Source: Trichosphaerium sp. ATCC 40318 (taxonomy: Eukaryota > Discosea > Flabellinia > Trichosidae). From it: a stretch of DNA of 64,000 nt. Position numbers and translations under genes: made by a program. The DNA lies in NCBI GenBank assembly GCA_038496445.1, contig JALMLS010000322.1:868001-932000 (forward strand). Reading direction: 5' to 3'. Positions 46,053-57,089 of the stretch are shown here, in pieces (positions within the stretch are counted from its first letter, which is position 1; every line of letters begins with the position of its first letter). The notes beneath the pieces are model-generated. The model made no database searches and was not told the origin of the DNA. It worked only from the letters and a program-made list of their open reading frames with translations.

Positions 46053-46904
46053 TTAGCTATCGTGTGAAGAATTATTGTGCTTTTGACTCACTATAACAAC
46101 AAAAAAACCACTGTCGGTCTCGTGCAAAATAAAGCAGGAAAAAAGTAGCGTACTTGTTGTTGGTGGTTCAATAGGTGCTTCCTCAGATGAAGAAATAGGT
46201 AAATAAGAACATCTATCAACATGCTTCACAAGTGCCAAGGTAATATGACTTGGTTCATCCGCTGAGCTCCTAAGAAAAATAAGATATTTAGAAAAAAAGC
46301 TTGGAAAGAGGTGTCGACATTTCGAATAGGACCAAAGGGTTTAGGTGCCTCTTTTATGTGATAATATTCCGGTCAATGTATTATTGCTAAGTGTGATATC
46401 ACTAGAATCGCCATATGTAAGGATACCAAAGAGTACTTTTGCTCTCTAGTAGCATCTTAGTGTATTCTTCTGTAAATGAGGTTTATAAAAAGCAATCTCA
46501 ATTGGATCCAGCTAGAGCGTACTATTAACCCAGAAAAACCATAACACAATTCAATAGGTGTACGAAAATTTAATTAATAAGTTTTTAGGCAAGCTTGCTG
46601 TTGACGGAACTGAACAAATAGCTAAAATTGTACAATGATTTCGAAAAAAAAAAGAAAAAAATGAGAGTAAGCACCGTACCTTTGACTTTGCTTAGAATCT
46701 ATTACCTCTTTCATCAAGCCATCTAGAGAATGAGCACTAAATACTAAGGAGAGATATTTTATATCAAACCAACATATCACAATATAGTAGTATAATTAAG
46801 TTTCCAACAGTATAAACAAAGAACCTAGAGGAAGAATTATGAGAAAAACGAGAGCAAAAACTTTCGGAATTTCCTCTTGAAATAAGTACGCTTAGAGTTA
46901 TCAT
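46053..46904 (-). CDS. small Ser-rich hypothetical protein, tentative
   Basis: Exons 46904-46825, 46736-46680, 46269-46154, 46090-46053 keep one frame and give 96 residues rich in Ser, His and Glu (SRFSHNSSSSAHSLDG, SSEEAPIEPPTTMS). The 410-nt second intron is unusually long for this window and includes exon-like short frames (HIKEAPKPFGPI), so further exons may be missing. No domain recognised. Confidence 0.4.
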
Positions 46905-47272
46905 TGCCGTGAGGCAGTTGTTGGCATCAGTTGTGTTATTTCGAAAAATCGTTTTAAATCGTTTGTTTTAGACGTGCTTTGTTCGCCTGCTGGCTTCTTG
47001 ATGGCTTTTATGCATGAGTCTCTGTTTTGAAGTTTCTTATCAATGAGCTACTTATTATGTGTGCACCGTGGCTAGCTAGTTCAGTCTTGCAAGACTATGT
47101 GGTTCTCGCAAATCCAGGTTGAAAAACTAGTTCTCTTTTCAAATTGTTATTGCTTCATACATCCTATGTTTAAAGTCTACAACTCAATCGTTGACAATTT
47201 TATTTTGGTGTAATGGTCTACTAACCATCTTTACTATTATTCAAATCTGCTCAATCTGATCTGGTACACAAG
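46905..47272. other. intergenic between divergent genes
   Basis: Probable promoter region for the genes on either side; no specific site identified. Confidence 0.4.
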
Positions 47273-47995
47273 ATGAAAGTCAGAAAATTCGCAGAAAAGT
47301 TGCTGATTTTTCTTTGCTTTGTTAATTCTTTCATTTCGTTTTACACTAACATCATGAGCAACACAGGAGGCAAACTTTGGTCTAGGTACAATAAGTATTA
47401 TAAAGACAGGGGTTCAGAATATGAGGTTGTATTCGCTTCTATCACGAAACAATACAACATTAAATCAGCGCTGTATCCTGGAAGTTATGTCCACATTACA
47501 CCTTCATTCGTTATCCCAAAAGTCGTTTATGTCGATAACGACAAGAACGCAAAGGCGTTTTTTAAGTGTATGTCACGTGTAAAACAAATGGTAAACACTC
47601 GTAAGATATACGATAAAGAACCGTCAGTTGATTTCTATGGTCAAGATTACAATTCGAGTCTTCCACTTGCTCCAAACTCATTCGATTTACTCGTCTCTCT
47701 GTACGCTGGAGTAATCTCACAGCCATGCAAACAGTACCTCAGTGTAGGTGGAATGCTCCTAGTTAACAACAGTCATGCTGATGCTGGTGTGGCAAGCTTG
47801 GATGAGGATTTTGAACTAGTCGCTGTTTTGAACAGAAATAGAAAGAAGCCGATTTCAACAGCAAATCTTGGCAAGTATTTCCAACCCAAGTCAGCTAGAA
47901 ACGAAGACTTATCAATAGAGGATTTGATAAAGTCAGGAAAGGGAATACAATACAGTCACACTGCTGACTTTTACCTCTTCAAGAGAATAAAATAA
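47273..47995 (+). CDS. methyltransferase-like protein, bacterial type
   Basis: Single exon, up to 240 residues; the Met at 47354 (MSNTGGKLWSRYNKY) is a likely alternative start, because it begins the conserved part. The order of segments resembles a class I SAM-dependent methyltransferase: SALYPGSYVHITPSF (motif I region), VVYVDNDKNAKAFF (strand 2 acidic motif), FDLLVSLYAGVIS (motif with Asp), GGMLLVNNSH (motif with Gly). The classic GxGxG is not conserved, so catalysis is uncertain. No intron, and the segment pattern is the one I associate with bacterial proteins of unknown function, hinting at past transfer. Confidence 0.6.
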   Translation: MKVRKFAEKLLIFLCFVNSFISFYTNIMSNTGGKLWSRYNKYYKDRGSEYEVVFASITKQYNIKSALYPGSYVHITPSFVIPKVVYVDNDKNAKAFFKCMSRVKQMVNTRKIYDKEPSVDFYGQDYNSSLPLAPNSFDLLVSLYAGVISQPCKQYLSVGGMLLVNNSHADAGVASLDEDFELVAVLNRNRKKPISTANLGKYFQPKSARNEDLSIEDLIKSGKGIQYSHTADFYLFKRIK

Positions 47996-48319
47996 TCCAA
48001 AAAAAAAATTAATAAAACCACGTGTTTCCTAACCATCTGTTTGCTTTGAAATACTTTTCGTTGCATGTATAATACTTGTATACATTTTGAAAATAATGTA
48101 GAGGTAAAGGAATTGTATAAAGAAGTCTAGAATCCCAAAAACAAAGGAAGAAATTAAAACTTGAACAATTTTTTTCGCATGTTTTGCTGTTCGTCCGATC
48201 TGATTTAGATTAAAAGTACTTTTTCAGGCTTTATTATTAACATTGAAAGGATTCCGTACAAGCTAGCGTATTTTTTTTACTCTACTCTGTCTGGTTCATG
48301 TAATGCGCGATATTAATAT
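47996..48319. other. intergenic, convergent 3' ends
   Basis: Spacer between two convergent genes; nothing recognised. Confidence 0.5.
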
Positions 48320-48896
48320 TCAGTAGTGCGTTTGGTACGTTGTAGTCGTGTGAGTGTAGCTAGGTGGAGGAGGTGGCTAGGTTTACAAGTAAGTACTTGA
48401 AATGGCTTGTTTTAACTTAAAAATATAACCAAGCGCTACGACTCTCCGGCGTTTTAGCGTAGGAGGTGTTGAGATGAACGAAGTTAGGTTCAGGAAATAG
48501 AATTACCTGTTGGTATGTTGTGTAGGTTGTAGTAGTTTGCTGTGGTGGGTATACCATTGGTGGAGGCACATGGTGTACGGCTGGAGGCATTGTAGGCATT
48601 GGTGGAGGAATCGTTGTGTTCATCCCGTAAGTCTACGGAGGGAGTTAATAAATCGATAATTACGTAATTTGTGAGGTAACGGGTATTTTATGGGTACTTA
48701 CAACAGTTTGCATTGGCGGTTGCATTACTGGTGGTCCTTGCGTGGTTACAACGTGACCTGTTGGTGTTATTGTTGTAGTTCCGTAAGGATTATGAGGTGG
48801 AGCGCTGTAAACTGTAGTAGTTTGCATTGGCGGTTGAATTACTGGTGGTCCAACAACGTTTGTAGTATAAGTAGTAGTCGTGTGTTGATTGTACAT
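48320..48896 (-). CDS. Pro/Thr/Tyr-rich repetitive protein
   Basis: Exons 48896-48702, 48632-48507, 48376-48320; 378 nt, 125 residues. Almost entirely repeats of two units: a TTTxYTT-like block and GPPVxQPPMQT, with HVPPPMVYPPQQ near the middle and PPPPPSYTHTTTTYQ at the end. No charged core, no signal peptide or membrane helix. Such sequences occur in matrix, coat or calcium-binding-protein tails; function unknown. Confidence 0.7.
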
Positions 48897-49157
48897 GGTT
48901 GTAGCGTTTTTTGATAGTTTTGTTGACGTGTTTGGACGTTGTGTGCTTTTTTTTCACGCAATTTCACTTGCAGACATTTCTAGCTCTAAACCACGGTTTG
49001 TTATGACCAACAACGAGGGTTTATAACGTTCGCTGTTGAATTCATTTCTCTGTTATTTGTATTTAGACGCTAACAAGACGTTACCATTTGTTACTTATTG
49101 ATAAATTAACGCACTTGCACCGCTTTAAACTGAGTTGGCGCGAAATAACGTTACCTA

Positions 49158-51671
49158 ATGCGTTATTATGTATATAATGGTGTGAGACGCCCAGCCGTAT
49201 TAGGTACAGTGTTTTTATTGCGTTAAAAGGCGTTTGGTGTTGTTTTAAGAAACTGTTAACGAATCAAAGAACACTGTGACGCCGAAAAGGCTGTATTTGA
49301 GGACCTGGCTGCTAGAAAACGGATAAAAATCCTTGACGATTGGTATCAGCTCAAACGTAAAGATGTCTCAGCGTTTAAAGCATCAATCATACTGTCCAAG
49401 TGCGTATATGGCTGTAAAGCGCTATTCAATTAAAAAGAAACTCAACGGTTGTTCTCATTTAATAGATATGGGGATATGCAACAAACGCTGTCTATGTTAT
49501 ACCCAAAGCACGAATGGTTCGCTTGGAAGTTCGCGTAAGTGATTTTTTTGCATTTTTTTGAAAAATCTGTTTCCTCGCTTGTCACTTTCTTAAAATTGTT
49601 ATTGTTTTATAGAATAACGCCACAAGGATGCCTTGATGATAAATATAATCAGTTACTCAAAGTTAATGACATTGCAAGAAAAACAAATGTCAAAGTTTTA
49701 GAAGATTGGTACACAACGACATGGCAAAGTTTTTTTGATTCTGGTGGTGGATCAATATTATTAAAGTACGTGTTAACTGTTGATGGGATTTTTAAATGTG
49801 TACCTTTTTCTCAGTGAAGTTGAAACAACATTACTTTCTTGACTTTTTGTGGATAATTTTTTTTTTGTTTGGATAAATTGACTGATTGGTTGGCTTGACT
49901 GAACAGCTTGATTATTGATATCATATTTTTTGTATAGTTGATGTATTGTTTATATTGTTTATAGGTATAATAATTCTGTACAAACACTTGTTACAGCTCT
50001 TTATCCTGATTATAATTGGTTACACTGGCGTTTTAATTATGATGATAAGAAGCATCGTCAAGCGCTTGATAACTTGAGTGAGAAATTAAATATAGCGACT
50101 TATGAAGGATGGTATTATATTAAACGTACTAATATACACCATCTGGGATTTGCAGGTTCTTTAGTACCGTACCACAAAAGGCAATACTTTTTTTGGTTTT
50201 GAAATATATTTGTTTTCTTGGCTGACTTTGTATCTTAGTAAGCTACCACCTTTAGCTCAAATGATTCCAGAAATGTATCCTGAACACGATTGGGAAGCTG
50301 GAAATTTTGGGTGAGCTTAAAATCACGTTTAAAGTCACGTGACGAAAGGTAGTTAACCAATAAGAAATAGGAAAAGAAGAGCTCTAGTTAAACTTATAAA
50401 ACGAGTCAAAAGCAAAAAGTACTTGGACAATAATGTCTTTTCTTTTGTTTAACCCTCTTTTAATTACTAAAAAAAACCGTATTAAATAGAGTTAAAAAAG
50501 TTATTATAAGGGCAGTAAAAGTGAAGATCAAGAAAGTGTTAAAGTATGTCACTTCTAGCACTTTTTTACTGAAAAAATCTCATTAATGTTCTTCAACTAG
50601 GACCAAACCTTCTGGGTACTGGCTCGACCTTGAAAACCTTAGGAGCTTCCTTGAGATTGCCAAAGTAAAGTTAAACATAAAATCACCTCTTGATTGGTAC
50701 GTGTGTTTGGTAGTATCAAAATCCATAAGGACGAACAATCGTTTGATGTTTTTCATATTTCTCACAAAAAAAAAAAGGTATCGAGTTTCAAAGCATCAAA
50801 TACGTAGTATTGGTGGAGGCGGTGCCGCTTTATATTGGCCAAGAATGTTACATACGGTATACCCTGAAACTTCTTGGAAAACAAATATACTTGTAAATAA
50901 AAACAAACGTTCCAGGTACGTGTTATTCCAGGCAACCTCTTACTAACTTTTTTTCCGAAACAGCCAAAGGTACTTTTATTAGTATACTTCTTATTTTTTT
51001 CTTACAAAAATAGATTGCTTGAAGAGCGTACTAGAGAAGTCCTAGGTATGCTTATTACACTACTTCTTGTTGGTGTATTTAATGTACTATTATAAGGACC
51101 TGTTGATATATATGAAGAGTATAAACTTGGAGCTAAACCGGCAATTGATATGCGATCTGTTCATCTTGATTTATTTGTTCCTGCTTTAAATTTAGCCTTG
51201 GAGTACCATGGCGAACAGCATTATGGTGATTAGTGAGTATTTTTCTAATAATTGATTGTATAAAGCTAATGTATGTTTAGCATGGGAAAGTATGGACCTG
51301 TTTCATTACAAGCACATAGGGACCTCGAAAAGCAAAGTATATGTCAGCAACAAGGTACTTTGTCTCTACAAACCTTCTCTTGTATACAGCTAATTTTTGT
51401 TGTATGTAGGTATTACGCTAGTATCTATTCCATATTGGTGGGATGGCAGTGCGTCTCAAGTTGCAGCTACAATAAAACGGCACAGGTGACAATCTTCTGT
51501 TTTATATTATTGTTTACTTCCTTCTGACTTTATTTTGAAAGGTCGGATATTAAATTGTATGTTGAGCCATCCGCCCAACCATTACGTGATAGAGAAACGG
51601 GTCATCTCATGCTAGATCGGATAAAGTCAAAGTTATATCATCCGCAGTATACGTCAGTGTTGATAAACTGA
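49158..51671 (+). CDS. DWY-repeat protein with C-terminal nuclease-like domain
   Basis: Fifteen exons: 49158-49203, 49270-49399, 49466-49534, 49613-49765, 49965-50168, 50239-50310, 50365-50418, 50490-50543, 50601-50696, 50778-50915, 51014-51045, 51097-51232, 51281-51354, 51410-51485, 51542-51671; 1464 nt, 487 residues. Residues 20-338 are four repeats of about 65-75 residues: a helix, then LDDWYxxxxxD, GGxxLLKKY, and LxxLYPxHxWxxWKF. A Lys/Arg-rich linker (225-260) precedes repeat four. Residues 350-487 resemble restriction-endonuclease-fold (RAP/Vsr-like) domains: AIDMRSVHLDLFVP, LALEYHGEQHYGD, RDLEKQSICQQQGITLVSIPYWW; Asp374, Glu385 and His387 sit where a PD-(D/E)XK site is expected, with His in place of Lys. 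First exon less certain. Possibly a nucleic-acid binding and processing protein. Confidence 0.78.
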
Positions 51672-52046
51672 TTCTTCACCTGATGTTTAACATACCTGCT
51701 TCTTGATGATCATGAATTGACACGATAAAATTGGAGTGATTAAGAAACGCATGAAACTTGTGGGCAAGGAAGACTAACGAACAAAGATCTAAATTGAATG
51801 ATTCTGTTTTTTATCGTTTTCAGTTTTCTCACTTAAGCACGTGATTCGGAAAAATAAACAGCTGAATACATACTCCTAATAATCATTGCAAAAATTAATA
51901 ATGATTATGGTTTTTAAAGAAAGCTACAACTGTTGGAGGAGGTATTAAGATTAGACAAGGTTATTTCATTTATTCCAACTTGTACAAGAGAGTGAGTAGC
52001 ATCCATGAGCCAGTCAAAAGTCGCTTTGTATTTACACAGTTGTCGT
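51672..52046. other. intergenic, convergent 3' ends
   Basis: No exon-like frame; CACGTG at about 51838. Confidence 0.5.
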
Positions 52047-52382
52047 TCACTTTTCTTTTAGTGATAACCATCCCTTTGTTAGTTCTGGTATATTGGCGGC
52101 CTTTCCGTTATCTTTAAACTCAATGATGTAGTCATTTCCTCCAAAATTAGCTGTTTTCAAGTTATTACGATAATCTGACTTGAAAGTAACTGTGCCGTTC
52201 TTTTCTTTCCATTTGCCTGAATATACAGTGCCTGCAGCCGAAAATTCTTCATTTCTCACTGTACAGTCGCCGTCTTTGTATAATATGATAGCTGTAACTG
52301 CGTTATATGGTTTCTGATGGAAAGGGGCTGGTTTGTAGCAGCCATAGAATAAATCACTTTTGCCTAGCTTTTTATGCGCCAT
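52047..52382 (-). CDS. hypothetical protein, 111 residues
   Basis: Single frame from the ATG at 52382 (MAHKKLGKSDLFYGCYKP) to 52047. Strand-rich, with GTVYSGKWKEKNGTVTFKS and GGNDYIIEFKDNG, resembling a small beta-barrel, and no signal peptide. Upstream codons are open but carry no ATG. Family not recognised. Confidence 0.5.
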   Translation of the reverse strand: MAHKKLGKSDLFYGCYKPAPFHQKPYNAVTAIILYKDGDCTVRNEEFSAAGTVYSGKWKEKNGTVTFKSDYRNNLKTANFGGNDYIIEFKDNGKAANIPELTKGWLSLKEK

Positions 52383-52597
52383 GTGTACTTTCTTCGTGAT
52401 CTGGCCGCTTGTGTATGTTGCCAGCAGGGTTTTACAAATGCTTAACACAAAACTCCGTCGTTCACTTAATTACGAATGACTTGTCGCTGTTTGCAAAACT
52501 TAACGTATTATATTCGATTTGGTGTCGTTCAAGTTGTTGCTGTTTGTGACTTTGGTTTTCGTGTTTAGTCAGATTTGGCATATCTTGCAACTTCTGT

Positions 52598-52731
52598 TAG
52601 TTCTTGCAAGATCTGTCAAAAACGTACAAGAGCTGACGGATCTTGTCAGTTCTGGAAAAAACAAAATCCATTTGTACAAATTATTACAGAACTTACAAGA
52701 TCTGTCAGTTTTGTTAGTTCTTGCAAGATCT
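52598..52731. repeat. direct repeats of TTAGTTCTTGCAAGATCT
   Basis: Two exact 18-bp copies (52598-52615 and 52714-52731), with a related inverted/direct set between them (GGATCTTGTCAGTTCT, ACAAGATCTGTCAGTT). Lies in the shared spacer upstream of the 52047-52382 gene and downstream of 52849-53907. Could be a small tandem array or regulatory repeats. Confidence 0.6.
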
Positions 52732-52848
52732 TACACTTTGATACTTCTGCCAAACATGTTGCAAACTTGAATGATACGGAACAATAGTTGAAAGAAACCG
52801 GAAGCAAACTTCATTTTAACTTTTTATTGGTTGGCAACTATTGGTTTT

Positions 52849-53907
52849 TTAAGATGTTATAAAATGCATGTGATAAAAAAACTTTTCAGTAGCAAATACA
52901 ACATCAGTGGTATTACCATCATATGAATTAACAGCTACTTTTGTAATACGTCCATGTGCATCAGGTAATATTGCTTTACCAAATGTACCATACTTATCAC
53001 AAAGAGCAGATAACTTATCCATATCTTTCTCAATTCTTTCTTTAAAGTCAAAACGGGTCATACCGTTTACCAAATGAGGCCAAGAATCTACTTCTGTAAG
53101 GACTTGTCGTGTTATTTCTGGTATATCTGATGATACAGCATCTCCTTTGACGCTATTCCATACTCTGAAGATATATTCTTCACCACTTGGTGTAACGCCA
53201 TAGACAGTATTGTACCTAACAAAAAAAGTAAATCTTGTGTTTTTTTTTCTTGGTATTTTCCCAGATTTCAAAGACCCTCTAAAGCGTTTTGTGAAAGCGC
53301 CTTGAATAAAAGATACATATAACTATGCACAGTTGTTGTATTTTTGAACATAAGGTGGATAGACGTTGAAATCTTTGTTCTTTCTTTTTTTTGCTTTTTT
53401 TTTTTTGATCAAACAAAAGAACGTACTCTGATGCCGAACACTTGTGTCCTGCAGCTTCTGATACTTCCACCCAACTCCAGTACAGTCCTGTCATGCTAGC
53501 CCTATCCCCTATCAAGTCAATAGGAGTTGGCGGGCACGCGAAATTGGCATTTTTCGGGAATGTTCCTTTTTTGATGTTTATTGTGTTATTTGTTCCTGTG
53601 TTGTTTCGTCTACTACAGAAAGCGTTGGCAGCAACGCATTCAAATGAGATAGTTGGCTCTTTCTTTCTGTTTATGATATCAACTCGTACGTCAAAGTCGC
53701 CACCATATATCTTAACGCTAAGAGGAAGGGTAAGAGACAAGTTCCGTTACCTGAACATTCGTACGAATTGAAATAATCTACTACATCTTGTCTCTCGTGT
53801 TCAAAGGTCCTGCAAGACGCTGTTATTACTCTTTGCATTTTAATAACGGGAAAATCGACATTTTCGATTGTAGATAGGTCTAATTGCGCTAAACTGCCAG
53901 TAGCCAT
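52849..53907 (-). CDS. hypothetical protein, 266 residues
   Basis: Exons 53907-53765, 53717-53427, 53215-52849; 801 nt, all in frame. Strand-rich N-terminal half (VKIYGGDFDVRVDIINRKK, LYWSWVEVSEAAGHKC) followed by EEYIFRVWNSVKGD and an alpha/beta part (FDFKERIEKDMDKLSAL, ITKVAVNSYDGNTTDVVFA). Six or more Cys in the first half but no signal peptide. Family not recognised. The 211-nt second intron is longer than usual. Confidence 0.65.
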
Positions 53908-54190
53908 GATGAAATGATGGTTTGAACGAATTTGACGTTGATTGAACAAGTTTGACTATCAATGTACTCTCTGTTCTTCTAGTCGCTATAGCTGCGCTTC
54001 TGTAGATCACATAAGGTACTAGCGTAATTAGTACGTGCTATGAATGTGTTATACTTGAGTCTGCCTAAAAAGCTCTTTGCGCCTCTTCACACCCTCAGAA
54101 TATAATGGTAACACGCGTCACAATGCTTAAAAAATGTTTATTTGCGTTTTGAATAATAACAATTAAAAACGTTGTTTAGTCACGCGTTAG

Positions 54191-55962
54191 CACTAACTAC
54201 TGGCGTCTGACATCAAACCAACGTAAAAAATTCAATGACATTGGAGAAACACTAAACGTCATGGTGTTATCCGATTGGGAAGGTAAAACACAACGAGATA
54301 TTGTAACAAACGGTGGATCTGGCATTTTAAAAAAGTAAGACAGCAACGAAATGACATTTTAACGAAAAAGTCGGTTCTTCGTGTTTACTGCCTGTGTATA
54401 CTCATAGTGGTAGGTATAATGGTTCTATACATAATGCTGTATCTTCTATATACCCTGAGCGTAACTGGGTGTCATATCTCTTTCAGTACGTCGTCGTACA
54501 AAGTTGGGTTTTTTTTCTTTTCTCATTTCGAAATAAGCCACTCGCCAAGAGGTGTATGGTCAGAGGTTTCAATGATGAAACACGTGTTCAATGATATAGC
54601 GAAAAAATATAATATAACAGTGCTCTCTGGATGGTATACACTAACGTTTGATGACATGGATACAACAGGAAAAATGATAATCAACTACAAGTGCGTTGTT
54701 GTATTTCTCATTTTTTTCTGATAATCAAAAACCCGGCTTTAAGATTCAATGGTTCATTATCAGCAGCCCTGAATGAATTGTTTCCTAAACATGACTGGAA
54801 ACCATGGTTGTTCAAGTAAGGTTATTAAGTACGTATGTTTCATACTTATAGCTACAAGGCATGTACCTCACGGTGTATGGGAAGATATAGAAAATCAGGT
54901 TGGACAACTAGATGTAATTGCAAGAGATTTATCGGTTAAGGTATTGGATGACTGGTATCGCATACCACATGAAGTCATCAGTGATAATGATAATAGGCTA
55001 TTATTATTGTATGTATTGCGCAATGCTACTGAAAGTACTAACAATTTCAGGCACAATAACTCTCTTCCAACTCTGTTAAAAACTCTTTATCCAAACCACA
55101 AGTGGCAGGCTTGGAAGTTCTACAAGTGAGTATTCTTTGATTAATAGTTATAGTTTATATACTCATGTCATTTTTGAAGGGATCCTAAGGTGTCTGTACC
55201 TAAAAAGAAGAGACCAAAGTTTCATTTCTTGGCAAACAAATTTCTTCTCGAAAGTGAAAAAAAAGAATACTTGCCTTCACAAAACGTTTTAATCAACCAG
55301 CGTCTTGAATTCGATATTATAGGACATAATATCGGTATAAAAACTCTGAGTGATTGGTATGATGTATCTTACAAGGACATATACGATAAAGGAGCTAGAG
55401 ATATTCTATCAAGATATAACGGTTCTTTATCTTGTTTTTTAAAAACAGCTTACCCAGCATTTCAGTGGGCATCATGGAGGTTGAACAAGTAAGTAACATA
55501 TGCTTGGTAGAGAATCATAGTATCAAAGCAAACGAGAAGTAAATTCAAGCGTTTTTCAAGCTTCACGTGGCTGTGATTTTTGTGAGCTTCTTTGACTCTT
55601 GTTTTGTCTTTGTCTTTTTTAATTCGTACTTACTTAGTACATAGACATAAGCCATCACACTATGCTGTAAAACACTGGTCTTTAGAATATAATCAAAAAG
55701 CGTTTCTACGACACTTAGAACAAGTTCTTGACATTCGTGACCCATTGTCCTGGTATGCTTATCTTTTTCTTTTGTTGTTAGTAGCTACCGCTAATTGTAC
55801 CTCCTTAGGTATCATGTGTCTCAATCACAAATATCTCGTCACGGTGGACACAGTATTCTTAGCTATTATCCGGCAGTACTAAACACAATACATCCCACAA
55901 TAGAATGGCAAACACGACTCTTTTCTTCAAAAGTTGTTGCGAAAAAAAGTCAGCAACAGTAA
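54191..55962 (+). CDS. DWY-repeat protein without nuclease domain (5' end unresolved)
   Basis: Exons from about 54191-54334, then 54414-54485, 54538-54690, 54744-54815, 54859-55008, 55051-55125, 55180-55488, 55645-55752, 55809-55962. Five repeats of the same kind as in 49158-51671: LSDW/SGWY/DDWY/SDWY/LSWY, then a D-I pair, an LLxxY, NGSL and YPxxxW. Long and short exons alternate (150-153 and 72-75 nt), all phase 2, one pair per repeat; repeat four is fused into one 309-nt exon. A KKKRPKFHF basic patch precedes repeat four. The protein ends QQQ-stop. The first exon with the start codon was not found. Confidence 0.7.
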
Positions 55963-56263
55963 GTCATTAAACCCTTTCTCAATGCCATAAATGTTAACCA
56001 AGTTTTAAAGTGCACTGAAAAGATACTCTTTGAGTCTGTTTGATTAGTAAAACATCGGTATCATTACAATTGTACATAAAATAAAGCTCATAATTTGTAT
56101 CTTTGAAAGAATTTTATACATAGCCCGCGACGTCTGAATTTCACATGTCTGACTATCCATCAATCTTACCTTGATCTAAATGCAAAGAAATAGACAGCAA
56201 ACTATTCTCTCAGAGGCTTTGTTTGTACTACGAGGAGTCTTACATCAAATATATAATAATACC

Positions 56264-56323
56264 AAGAGTCACATGTGACTCTTATTGTCGGCGAAAGTCA
56301 AGTTATTCAAAATCTCCGACAAT
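56264..56323. terminator. palindrome and stem-loop between convergent genes
   Basis: AAGAGTCACATGTGACTCTT (56264-56283) is a perfect 20-bp palindrome, followed at once by ATTGTCGG (56284-56291) that pairs with CCGACAAT (56316-56323). It lies between the 3' ends of the DWY-repeat gene (+) and ferritin (-), 43 bp past the ferritin stop. A 3'-end RNA structure for either transcript is plausible but unproven. Confidence 0.4.
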
Positions 56324-56365
56324 CATTGTGTATCAAGTGCGTTAGTTGTTATTATCTTTCTTTAT

Positions 56366-57089
56366 TTACAGTAACTCAGAGAATTTACTTAAATCTCTGT
56401 CTATTAGATAAATACCAGTTCCAGCACCCATCCGTCTTATCATTGTTATAATCCCGGCAGTTTTTTTAAGTGACTTAAGTTGATCTTCAAAAAACCCTGT
56501 TGCTAGAAAAAAACACATCTGTGGGTCTGTATGCTTCTCTGCTATACAATGTAATGCTAAAAGCTTATCATGGATTTCGTGTTCATGCTGTAAAACAGTA
56601 TCAAAGCAAGTAAGTGCTGTGAACTCCGATGGTTGTTCTGGAATTGCCGAAAACTTCGCTCGTCCTCCTCTCAGGTTCTAACAGACAGTTATCAGCAAAT
56701 AATTAACTCACAAGCGTTGCTTCTTGTGAAAAGCGCATGGATGAGTGCGGAAAGCACTTAAAACTAATGAAACACGTGCGTACCTGATAAGAAATGAGTT
56801 TTTGCGCTTTCGCGCTTTCGGCCTTTGATCTCGCTGAAAAATAGTCTCGGAAGCCAGGTAACGCTACATCTGCTCTATCAAAGTACGCAGCCATCGCTTC
56901 GAACCTTAATAAACGAGTGAGACTAGTTTAGAGTACAAACAAAGACTCATCAAAAACGTTGTAAACAAGAAGCTCTTGGTCTACTTACGCGTATGCTAGT
57001 GTCTTTACAGCGTGTATGTAAGTGTTAAGCTGGCTCTCTTCTTCGCTGTGATATCCATGGCTACAAAGGGAAAGATTTAAGGAGGTCAT
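56366..57089 (-). CDS. ferritin with incomplete ferroxidase centre
   Basis: Exons 57089-56989, 56904-56784, 56677-56366; 534 nt, 177 residues, the normal length for a ferritin subunit. Four-helix bundle segments: HSEEESQLNTYI, FEAMAAYFDRADVALPGF, AQKLISYQNLRGGRAKF, CFDTVLQHEHEIHDKLLALH, EDQLKSLKKTAGIITMIRR, then the short fifth helix GIYLIDRDLS. Compared with human H ferritin, the sites equivalent to E62, E107, Q141 and Y34 are kept, but E27 is Val, E61 is Ala and H65 is Lys. Iron storage by co-assembly with an active chain is likelier than independent oxidation. No signal or transit peptide is obvious. Confidence 0.92.
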
